A stretch of DNA of 64,000 nt from assembly GCA_023091665.1 (NCBI GenBank), contig JALJCQ010000017.1, positions 1,116,001 through 1,180,000 of the forward strand. Reading direction: 5' to 3'. Made by a program: the position numbers and the translations under genes. A model generated the notes under the pieces. That model worked only from the letters and a program-made list of their open reading frames with translations, was not told the DNA's origin and searched no databases. Origin of the DNA: Pythium myriotylum (lineage: Eukaryota > Oomycota > Peronosporomycetes > Pythiales > Pythiaceae). Positions 56,753 through 64,000 of this stretch are shown here, in pieces. Numbering within the stretch: position 1 is the stretch's first letter; every line of letters begins with the position of its first letter.

Positions 56753-59700
56753 AACGCGGGAGCCGGTCTCAACGCCAAGGCCGGGCTCAACGCAGGCGCA
56801 GGAATCAACGCGGGCGCCGGTCTCAACGCCGGTGCTGGACTCGATGCCAAGGCTGGAATCGACGCCAAGGCTGGCCTCAACGCTGGCGCTGGCATCAACG
56901 CCGGTGCCGGTCTCAACGCTGGTGCCGGTCTCAACGCTGGCGCAGGAATCAACGCTGGAGCGGGTCTCGACGCCAAGGCTGGTCTCAACGCCGGAGCGGG
57001 TCTCAACGCCGGAGCCGGGCTCAACGCCAAGGCCGGGCTCAACGCAGGCGCAGGAATCAACGCGGGCGCCGGTCTCAACGCCGGTGCTGGACTCGATGCC
57101 AAGGCTGGAATCGACGCCAAGGCTGGCCTCAACGCTGGCGCTGGCATCAACGCCGGTGCCGGTCTCAACGCTGGTGCCGGTCTCAACGCTGGCGCAGGAA
57201 TCAACGCTGGAGCGGGTCTCGACGCCAAGGCTGGTCTCAACGCCGGAGCGGGTCTCAACGCCGGAGCCGGGCTCAACGCCAAGGCCGGGCTCAACGCAGG
57301 CGCAGGAATCAACGCGGGCGCCGGTCTCAACGCCGGTGCTGGACTCGATGCCAAGGCTGGAATCGACGCCAAGGCTGGCCTCAACGCTGGCGCTGGCATC
57401 AACGCCGGTGCCGGTCTCAACGCTGGTGCCGGTCTCAACGCTGGCGCAGGAATCAACGCTGGAGCGGGTCTCGACGCCAAGGCTGGTCTCAACGCCGGAG
57501 CGGGTCTCAACGCCGGAGCCGGGCTCAACGCCAAGGCCGGGCTCAACGCAGGCGCAGGAATCAACGCGGGCGCCGGTCTCAACGCCGGTGCTGGACTCGA
57601 TGCCAAGGCTGGAATCGACGCCAAGGCTGGCCTCAACGCTGGCGCTGGCATCAACGCCGGTGCCGGTCTCAACGCTGGTGCCGGTCTCAACGCTGGCGCA
57701 GGAATCAACGCTGGAGCGGGTCTCGACGCCAAGGCTGGTCTCAACGCCGGAGCCGGGCTCAACGCCAAGGCCGGGCTCAACGCAGGCGCAGGAATCAACG
57801 CGGGCGCCGGTCTCAACGCCGGTGCTGGACTCGATGCCAAGGCTGGAATCGACGCCAAGGCTGGCCTCAACGCTGGCGCTGGCATCAACGCCGGTGCCGG
57901 TCTCAACGCTGGTGCCGGTCTCAACGCTGGCGCAGGAATCAACGCTGGAGCGGGTCTCGACGCCAAGGCTGGTCTCAACGCCGGAGCGGGTCTCAACGCC
58001 GGAGCCGGGCTCAACGCCAAGGCCGGGCTCAACGCAGGCGCAGGAATCAACGCGGGCGCCGGTCTCAACGCCGGTGCTGGACTCGATGCCAAGGCTGGAA
58101 TCGACGCCAAGGCTGGCCTCAACGCTGGCGCTGGCATCAACGCCGGTGCCGGTCTCAACGCTGGTGCCGGTCTCAACGCTGGCGCAGGAATCAACGCTGG
58201 AGCGGGTCTCGACGCCAAGGCTGGTCTCAACGCCGGAGCGGGTCTCAACGCCGGAGCCGGTCTCAACGCCAAGGCCGGGCTCAACGCAGGCGCAGGAATC
58301 AACGCGGGCGCCGGTCTCAACGCCGGTGCTGGACTCGATGCCAAGGCTGGAATCGACGCCAAGGCTGGCCTCAACGCTGGCGCTGGCATCAACGCCGGTG
58401 CCGGTCTCAACGCTGGTGCCGGTCTCAACGCTGGCGCAGGAATCAACGCTGGAGCGGGTCTCGACGCCAAGGCTGGTCTCAACGCCGGAGCGGGTCTCAA
58501 CGCCGGAGCCGGGCTCAACGCCAAGGCCGGGCTCAACGCAGGCGCAGGAATCAACGCGGGCGCCGGTCTCAACGCCGGTGCTGGACTCGATGCCAAGGCT
58601 GGAATCGACGCCAAGGCTGGCCTCAACGCTGGCGCTGGCATCAACGCCGGTGCCGGTCTCAACGCTGGTGCCGGTCTCAACGCTGGCGCAGGAATCAACG
58701 CTGGAGCGGGTCTCGACGCCAAGGCTGGTCTCAACGCCGGAGCGGGTCTCAACGCCAAGGCCGGGCTCAACGCCAAGGCCGGGCTCAACGCAGGCGCAGG
58801 AATCAACGCGGGCGCCGGTCTCAACGCCGGTGCTGGACTCGATGCCAAGGCTGGAATCGACGCCAAGGCTGGCCTCAACGCTGGCGCTGGCATCAACGCC
58901 GGTGCCGGTCTCAACGCTGGTGCCGGTCTCAACGCTGGCGCAGGAATCAACGCTGGAGCGGGTCTCGACGCCAAGGCTGGTCTCAACGCCGGAGCGGGTC
59001 TCAACGCCGGAGCCGGTCTCAACGCCAAGGCCGGGCTCAACGCAGGCGCAGGAATCAACGCGGGCGCCGGTCTCAACGCCGGTGCTGGACTCGATGCCAA
59101 GGCTGGAATCGACGCCAAGGCTGGCCTCAACGCTGGCGCTGGCATCAACGCCGGTGCCGGTCTCAACGCTGGTGCCGGTCTCAACGCTGGCGCAGGAATC
59201 AACGCTGGAGCGGGTCTCGACGCCAAGGCTGGTCTCAACGCCGGAGCGGGTCTCAACGCCAAGGCCGGGCTCAACGCAGGCGCAGGAATCAACGCGGGCG
59301 CCGGTCTCAACGCCGGTGCTGGACTCGATGCCAAGGCTGGAATCGACGCCAAGGCTGGCCTCAACGCTGGCGCTGGCATCAACGCCGGTGCCGGTCTCAA
59401 CGCTGGTGCCGGTCTCAACGCTGGCGCAGGAATCAACGCTGGAGCGGGTCTCGACGCCAAGGCTGGTCTCAACGCCGGAGCGGGTCTCAACGCCAAGGCC
59501 GGGCTCAACGCCAAGGCCGGGCTCAACGCAGGCGCAGGAATCAACGCGGGCGCCGGTCTCAACGCCGGTGCTGGACTCGATGCCAAGGCTGGAATCGACG
59601 CCAAGGCTGGCCTCAACGCTGGCGCTGGCATCAACGCCGGTGCCGGTCTCAACGCTGGTGCCGGTCTCAACGCTGGCGCAGGAATCAACGCTGGAGCGGG

Positions 59701-61363
59701 TCTCGACGCCAAGGCTGGTCTCAACGCCGGAGCGGGTCTCAACGCCGGAGCCGGTCTCAACGCCAAGGCCGGGCTCAACGCAGGCGCAGGAATCAACGCG
59801 GGCGCCGGTCTCAACGCCGGTGCTGGACTCGATGCCAAGGCTGGAATCGACGCCAAGGCTGGCCTCAACGCTGGCGCTGGCATCAACGCCGGTGCCGGTC
59901 TCAACGCTGGTGCCGGTCTCAACGCTGGCGCAGGAATCAACGCTGGAGCGGGTCTCGACGCCAAGGCTGGTCTCAACGCCGGAGCGGGTCTCAACGCCGG
60001 AGCCGGTCTCAACGCCAAGGCCGGGCTCAACGCAGGCGCAGGAATCAACGCGGGCGCCGGTCTCAACGCCGGTGCTGGACTCGATGCCAAGGCTGGAATC
60101 GACGCCAAGGCTGGCCTCAACGCTGGCGCTGGCATCAACGCCGGTGCCGGTCTCAACGCTGGTGCCGGTCTCAACGCTGGCGCAGGAATCAACGCTGGAG
60201 CGGGTCTCGACGCCAAGGCTGGTCTCAACGCCGGAGCGGGTCTCAACGCCGGAGCCGGGCTCAACGCCAAGGCCGGGCTCAACGCAGGCGCAGGAATCAA
60301 CGCGGGCGCCGGTCTCAACGCCGGTGCTGGACTCGATGCCAAGGCTGGAATCGACGCCAAGGCTGGCCTCAACGCTGGCGCTGGCATCAACGCCGGTGCC
60401 GGTCTCAACGCTGGTGCCGGTCTCAACGCTGGCGCAGGAATCAACGCTGGAGCGGGTCTCGACGCCAAGGCTGGTCTCAACGCCGGAGCGGGTCTCAACG
60501 CCGGAGCCGGGCTCAACGCCAAGGCCGGGCTCAACGCAGGCGCAGGAATCAACGCGGGCGCCGGTCTCAACGCCGGTGCTGGACTCGATGCCAAGGCTGG
60601 AATCGACGCCAAGGCTGGCCTCAACGCTGGCGCTGGCATCAACGCCGGTGCCGGTCTCAACGCTGGTGCCGGTCTCAACGCTGGCGCAGGAATCAACGCT
60701 GGAGCGGGTCTCGACGCCAAGGCTGGTCTCAACGCCGGAGCGGGTCTCAACGCCGGAGCCGGTCTCAACGCCAAGGCCGGGCTCAACGCAGGCGCAGGAA
60801 TCAACGCGGGCGCCGGTCTCAACGCCGGTGCTGGACTCGATGCCAAGGCTGGAATCGACGCCAAGGCTGGCCTCAACGCTGGCGCTGGCATCAACGCCGG
60901 TGCCGGTCTCAACGCTGGTGCCGGTCTCAACGCTGGCGCAGGAATCAACGCTGGAGCGGGTCTCGACGCCAAGGCTGGTCTCAACGCCGGAGCGGGTCTC
61001 AACGCCAAGGCCGGTCTCAACGCCAAGGCCGGGCTCAACGCAGGCGCAGGAATCAACGCGGGCGCTGGCATCGGTGGGACTGGTGATGCACACGCGGGAG
61101 CCAAGGCGGACAATGCATACCAGGGTGCCAAGGCGGACAACGCCTACGCAGGTACAAAGGTGGGTGTCAACAAGAAGACCTCAGCTGGAGCTGACGCGCA
61201 CGTCGGTGCTGGAGCCGGTCTTGGCTTCGATGCGTTTGCAGGACTCGACGCTGGTGCGAATGCAGGAGCCGGAGCCAATGCAGCACTCGACGCCGCCGTC
61301 GGAGCTGACGCTGACTTCAACGTCAGGGCCAAGACTGGATTCGGATTTGGCAGATGGTACTAA
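56285..61363 (+). CDS. Giant secreted hexapeptide-repeat protein, complete copy
   Basis: The predicted protein has 1692 aa. The signal peptide MVHIKSAIILCVLALAVTNS is cleaved near SANA|ATTT. Residues about 25-155 are a mucin-like Thr/Ser/Pro-rich region (TPVPTKAQTPTPTPSLAP). Then come 240 hexapeptides, (L/I)(N/D)A(G/K)AG, forming 1440 residues. The last roughly 95 residues are irregular (DAHAGAKADNAY twice, then Gly/Ala-rich, ending GFGFGRWY). No cysteine lies in the array. The i = Leu/Ile, i+4 = Ala pattern resembles the left-handed beta-helix hexapeptide rule, so a very long beta-solenoid is possible, as is an elastic coat protein. I know no family match. Oomycete mucin-like CAR proteins use a different repeat. 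A cell-wall, cyst-coat or adhesive role is inference. Confidence 0.85.
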   Translation: MVHIKSAIILCVLALAVTNSSANAATTTYAKADKATSNTVATASSTATVSATDGVPSNVNATATVTATVTEPTTSSGSATKPNSKANSEPAVITAPPAYKSTDAPTPVPTKAQTPTPTPSLAPRETPAPVPTPTEPSSPVKPSGAKPMPNNGKGELNAGAGLNAKAGLNAGAGINAGAGLNAGAGLDAKAGIDAKAGLNAGAGINAGAGLNAGAGLNAGAGINAGAGLDAKAGLNAGAGLNAGAGLNAKAGLNAGAGINAGAGLNAGAGLDAKAGIDAKAGLNAGAGINAGAGLNAGAGLNAGAGINAGAGLDAKAGLNAGAGLNAGAGLNAKAGLNAGAGINAGAGLNAGAGLDAKAGIDAKAGLNAGAGINAGAGLNAGAGLNAGAGINAGAGLDAKAGLNAGAGLNAGAGLNAKAGLNAGAGINAGAGLNAGAGLDAKAGIDAKAGLNAGAGINAGAGLNAGAGLNAGAGINAGAGLDAKAGLNAGAGLNAKAGLNAGAGINAGAGLNAGAGLDAKAGIDAKAGLNAGAGINAGAGLNAGAGLNAGAGINAGAGLDAKAGLNAGAGLNAGAGLNAKAGLNAGAGINAGAGLNAGAGLDAKAGIDAKAGLNAGAGINAGAGLNAGAGLNAGAGINAGAGLDAKAGLNAGAGLNAGAGLNAKAGLNAGAGINAGAGLNAGAGLDAKAGIDAKAGLNAGAGINAGAGLNAGAGLNAGAGINAGAGLDAKAGLNAGAGLNAGAGLNAKAGLNAGAGINAGAGLNAGAGLDAKAGIDAKAGLNAGAGINAGAGLNAGAGLNAGAGINAGAGLDAKAGLNAGAGLNAKAGLNAKAGLNAGAGINAGAGLNAGAGLDAKAGIDAKAGLNAGAGINAGAGLNAGAGLNAGAGINAGAGLDAKAGLNAGAGLNAGAGLNAKAGLNAGAGINAGAGLNAGAGLDAKAGIDAKAGLNAGAGINAGAGLNAGAGLNAGAGINAGAGLDAKAGLNAGAGLNAKAGLNAGAGINAGAGLNAGAGLDAKAGIDAKAGLNAGAGINAGAGLNAGAGLNAGAGINAGAGLDAKAGLNAGAGLNAKAGLNAKAGLNAGAGINAGAGLNAGAGLDAKAGIDAKAGLNAGAGINAGAGLNAGAGLNAGAGINAGAGLDAKAGLNAGAGLNAGAGLNAKAGLNAGAGINAGAGLNAGAGLDAKAGIDAKAGLNAGAGINAGAGLNAGAGLNAGAGINAGAGLDAKAGLNAGAGLNAGAGLNAKAGLNAGAGINAGAGLNAGAGLDAKAGIDAKAGLNAGAGINAGAGLNAGAGLNAGAGINAGAGLDAKAGLNAGAGLNAGAGLNAKAGLNAGAGINAGAGLNAGAGLDAKAGIDAKAGLNAGAGINAGAGLNAGAGLNAGAGINAGAGLDAKAGLNAGAGLNAGAGLNAKAGLNAGAGINAGAGLNAGAGLDAKAGIDAKAGLNAGAGINAGAGLNAGAGLNAGAGINAGAGLDAKAGLNAGAGLNAGAGLNAKAGLNAGAGINAGAGLNAGAGLDAKAGIDAKAGLNAGAGINAGAGLNAGAGLNAGAGINAGAGLDAKAGLNAGAGLNAKAGLNAKAGLNAGAGINAGAGIGGTGDAHAGAKADNAYQGAKADNAYAGTKVGVNKKTSAGADAHVGAGAGLGFDAFAGLDAGANAGAGANAALDAAVGADADFNVRAKTGFGFGRWY
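56750..61072 (+). repeat. 18-bp repeat array with 234/252-bp higher-order units
   Basis: 240 units of 18 bp. The LNAKAG phase point recurs at 56771, 57023, 57275, 57527, 57761 and on to 61019: 17 higher-order units, 15 of 252 bp (14 hexapeptides) and 2 of 234 bp (13). The sum, 4248 bp, matches the span exactly. Units are nearly identical at DNA level including third positions, so expansion is recent or homogenised. Confidence 0.95.
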
Positions 61364-62214
61364 ATCGACAATCTCGCATCGAAACTTCGTTTCACTTCAC
61401 GTCCGCAGTCGCGTTCAGGTTGGTGTGCGCCTGTGCAGCCATGTTTGTGAGTTCGTTAGTCTTGATCAATTGCTGGCAATTTAAATCCTTGATGTGGTCG
61501 TGCTGTTTTCTCTTTTGTTTCGTTTTACTCGGTCGAATCGTTCACAAATCCTCCACCCTGGTACTTTGGCGACCGTTCCAGTTGTTGCCGTTGCCAGCCC
61601 ATGGCGTGTTCTGTTCCATATTCGATCTTGCAGACTTGATCCGGTGATCGATCTTGTTGCCAATGAGTAGTCTGCACGAAACAAACCATCTGGTCCTTCG
61701 GGATTCTTGCAGAGAGACACTTGCCACACACCAAAACCTCCATCGTACATGATATCATATCGGCAGCCATTTTGCAGTATCTTCTGTCACCGAGAACGGC
61801 TCAGCACATCGTGCTAGCGACATATGCAATCGTACTCCCTCTGGTCAGTAGAGTTCGGGTAAAGGCCACTTGAACTAGACAGACATTGGCAGAGACACGA
61901 TACCCAGATGGCTTAATCGGGGCCTCTCGCTGGTGGTGACCATCTCAAAACCGCAGCGTGTGTCCAGCTGTCACTACGGCTCTACAGCTCGCTCATGTTA
62001 ACAAACCAAGCTGTCATGGCCCAACGCGCGTCAATACGCTGAGAACACTAGTTGTCCATTCACAATGGCCAGTGTTTCCGCACTGATTGTTCGGCAACGG
62101 CTTCGATCCGCATTATTATGAGCAACTCACATCTTCATCGTGTGACGAAACGTAGAATTATAGAAGTCGTCTCGATTTCACTGCCTTCGACAACTGATGA
62201 TACAGGCACCATTG
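61364..62214. other. Intergenic, no gene recognised
   Basis: 3' flank of the first hexapeptide gene and spacer before the duplicated promoter. Nothing else was recognised. Confidence 0.5.
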
Positions 62215-63201
62215 TACAGTCAACAGGCGCTACTTCGTCAGGGACCCACATGACAGACACCTCTTCACCCACATCCACTAGTTTACCACCAGACGGTGTT
62301 CAACGTAGCAGAGTGGCAAACCGACAACAAACAGACGAGGACATAACCACTCACTCGCGACGCTGTTCAGCCTCAAAAGACGTCCCAGCTGATACCAGGT
62401 AACATCGAAGAGGTATCACAGACACTTTGTGGTTCCCACTTGTGCCTCAACTGTCGGGAGTGGGAAGATGGGGAGAGGTCGGGACCGTGCATACGTCCAA
62501 GTGCGAGTATCGAGGATACATGTAGAATCGGAGCAGCGGGTGGATCTCCGGTTCGTCCTTCTTGGTCTCGGTTGAGACCTCAACGTATCCTTGGCTGTTG
62601 CAGTCGTTCGACCCTCTCTTCGTCCGGTCGCACAATTCACGCCAAATCACAGCGAGGAAGGATCGAGATCATTCTCCAACTTGCAAGTTCGAGACACATC
62701 TGACTACACAAGCCACCACATCATTGTGATACCATGGTCCACATCAAGTCTGCCATCATCCTCTGCGTCCTCGCACTCGCAGTCACCAACAGCAGCGCCA
62801 ATGCAGCTACCACGACCTACGCCAAGGCAGATAAGGCGACCAGCAACACTGTCGCGACCGCCTCATCTACTGCCACCGTAAGTGCTACGGACGGCGTCCC
62901 TTCGAACGTCAACGCCACCGCCACCGTCACCGCCACTGTCACCGAGCCGACCACTTCTTCTGGATCAGCCACGAAGCCCAACTCGAAAGCCAACTCGGAG
63001 CCTGCCGTTATCACAGCACCGCCAGCATACAAGTCTACCGACGCTCCTACCCCCGTCCCCACCAAAGCGCAAACACCAACACCGACACCATCGCTTGCGC
63101 CGAGAGAAACACCAGCTCCAGTACCCACTCCAACGGAGCCATCTTCGCCAGTCAAACCGTCTGGAGCCAAGCCAATGCCAAACAATGGAAAGGGAGAACT
63201 G
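62215..63201. repeat. Tandem duplication block, right copy
   Basis: Partner of 55766-56752, offset 6449 bp. Confidence 0.88.
62668..62682 (+). promoter_or_regulatory. Initiator-like element of the second hexapeptide gene
   Basis: Same motif as 56219-56233 inside the duplicated block. Confidence 0.45.
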
Positions 63202-64000
63202 AACGCGGGAGCCGGTCTCAACGCCAAGGCCGGGCTCAACGCAGGCGCAGGAATCAACGCGGGCGCCGGTCTCAACGCCGGTGCTGGACTCGATGCCAAG
63301 GCTGGAATCGACGCCAAGGCTGGCCTCAACGCTGGCGCTGGCATCAACGCCGGTGCCGGTCTCAACGCTGGTGCCGGTCTCAACGCTGGCGCAGGAATCA
63401 ACGCTGGAGCGGGTCTCGACGCCAAGGCTGGTCTCAACGCCGGAGCGGGTCTCAACGCCAAGGCCGGGCTCAACGCAGGCGCAGGAATCAACGCGGGCGC
63501 CGGTCTCAACGCCGGTGCTGGACTCGATGCCAAGGCTGGAATCGACGCCAAGGCTGGCCTCAACGCTGGCGCTGGCATCAACGCCGGTGCCGGTCTCAAC
63601 GCTGGTGCCGGTCTCAACGCTGGCGCAGGAATCAACGCTGGAGCGGGTCTCGACGCCAAGGCTGGTCTCAACGCCGGAGCGGGTCTCAACGCCAAGGCCG
63701 GGCTCAACGCAGGCGCAGGAATCAACGCGGGCGCCGGTCTCAACGCCGGTGCTGGACTCGATGCCAAGGCTGGAATCGACGCCAAGGCTGGCCTCAACGC
63801 TGGCGCTGGCATCAACGCCGGTGCCGGTCTCAACGCTGGTGCCGGTCTCAACGCTGGCGCAGGAATCAACGCTGGAGCGGGTCTCGACGCCAAGGCTGGT
63901 CTCAACGCCGGAGCGGGTCTCAACGCCGGAGCCGGGCTCAACGCCAAGGCCGGGCTCAACGCAGGCGCAGGAATCAACGCGGGCGCCGGTCTCAACGCCG
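62734..64000 (+). CDS. Giant secreted hexapeptide-repeat protein, second copy (3' end beyond window)
   Basis: The signal peptide, Thr/Pro-rich region and first repeats match the copy at 56285-61363. The frame stays open to the window edge (at least 422 aa). Higher-order phase points are at 63220, 63454, 63688 and 63940, so its first units are 234, 234 and 252 bp, whereas the first copy begins 252, 252, 252, 252, 234. The arrays therefore differ in arrangement even though the promoters and N-termini are the same. Total length is unknown. Confidence 0.85.
   Translation, partial: MVHIKSAIILCVLALAVTNSSANAATTTYAKADKATSNTVATASSTATVSATDGVPSNVNATATVTATVTEPTTSSGSATKPNSKANSEPAVITAPPAYKSTDAPTPVPTKAQTPTPTPSLAPRETPAPVPTPTEPSSPVKPSGAKPMPNNGKGELNAGAGLNAKAGLNAGAGINAGAGLNAGAGLDAKAGIDAKAGLNAGAGINAGAGLNAGAGLNAGAGINAGAGLDAKAGLNAGAGLNAKAGLNAGAGINAGAGLNAGAGLDAKAGIDAKAGLNAGAGINAGAGLNAGAGLNAGAGINAGAGLDAKAGLNAGAGLNAKAGLNAGAGINAGAGLNAGAGLDAKAGIDAKAGLNAGAGINAGAGLNAGAGLNAGAGINAGAGLDAKAGLNAGAGLNAGAGLNAKAGLNAGAGINAGAGLNA

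Noticed and set aside
56750..61072. Array considered as CRISPR or satellite
   Set aside because: Repeats are contiguous without spacers and code for a regular peptide after a signal sequence.
56516..61093. Second minus-strand open frame of 1525 codons over the array
   Set aside because: Same repeat effect; it begins and ends in repeat-flanking DNA with no protein features.
56368..61140. Minus-strand open frame of 1590 codons over the hexapeptide array
   Set aside because: An 18-bp repeat without stops stays open in other frames automatically. The frame has no signal peptide or unique domain, and the plus-strand frame has both.
56832..61484. Plus-strand frame of 1550 codons (TPxxVST-type repeats)
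   Set aside because: Frame-shifted shadow starting inside the array, with no start context or leader.
62052..62402. Plus-strand frame before the second hexapeptide gene
   Set aside because: It straddles the duplication boundary; the same DNA at 55766 lacks its start, so it is unlikely to be a gene.
1..64000. tRNA, rRNA and riboswitch search by eye
   Set aside because: No cloverleaf, rRNA core or known riboswitch sequence was recognised. This was not a covariance-model search.

Overview
The window looks like nuclear DNA of a plant-associated oomycete (Peronosporales or Pythiales type). The supporting evidence is two secreted proteins with the layout of oomycete AA17 lytic polysaccharide monooxygenases, long intronless genes, oomycete-style initiator promoters (TCATTCTxC cores) close upstream of several starts, and repeat-driven paralogue expansion. 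I cannot name the species from sequence alone.

Layout. 1-2.4 kb is a graveyard of transposon remnants: a stop-riddled FAR1/MULE-type transposase N-terminus, a LINE-type RNase H fragment and several foldback sequences. 2.5-3.1 kb encodes a two-part HIG1 protein resembling respiratory supercomplex factor RCF2. 3.3-19.2 kb alternates, all on the minus strand, four members of a roughly 700-750 aa family with predicted N-myristoylation sites, three members of a secreted Cys-rich family with GPI-anchor-like tails, and one AA17-type LPMO. 20.4-24.4 kb holds two housekeeping-type genes: a long CAP-Gly protein, and the acidic ribosomal stalk protein P1, the only gene here with a clear intron.

25.5-51.1 kb is an ABCC (MRP-type) transporter cluster of five full-length intronless genes, three minus then two plus, with a fifth member of the 700-aa family between the first two. 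The genes share patchy, near-identical tracts in NBD1, NBD2 and the 3' flanks, which indicates gene conversion. The shared 3' flank carries a palindromic element present as 1, 1, 2 and 4 copies of a 131-bp unit. 53.9-54.7 kb encodes a second AA17-type LPMO. 56.3 kb to the right edge holds two tandem copies of a secreted protein made almost wholly of a hexapeptide of the form (L/I)(N/D)A(G/K)AG. The complete copy has 240 hexapeptides arranged in 234/252-bp higher-order repeats.

Together the genes suggest a fast-evolving locus serving the cell surface and the environment: secreted oxidative enzymes, GPI-anchor-like wall proteins, a giant repetitive secreted protein, and export pumps. The membrane-tethered 700-aa family and the hexapeptide proteins are the best candidates for undescribed biology.
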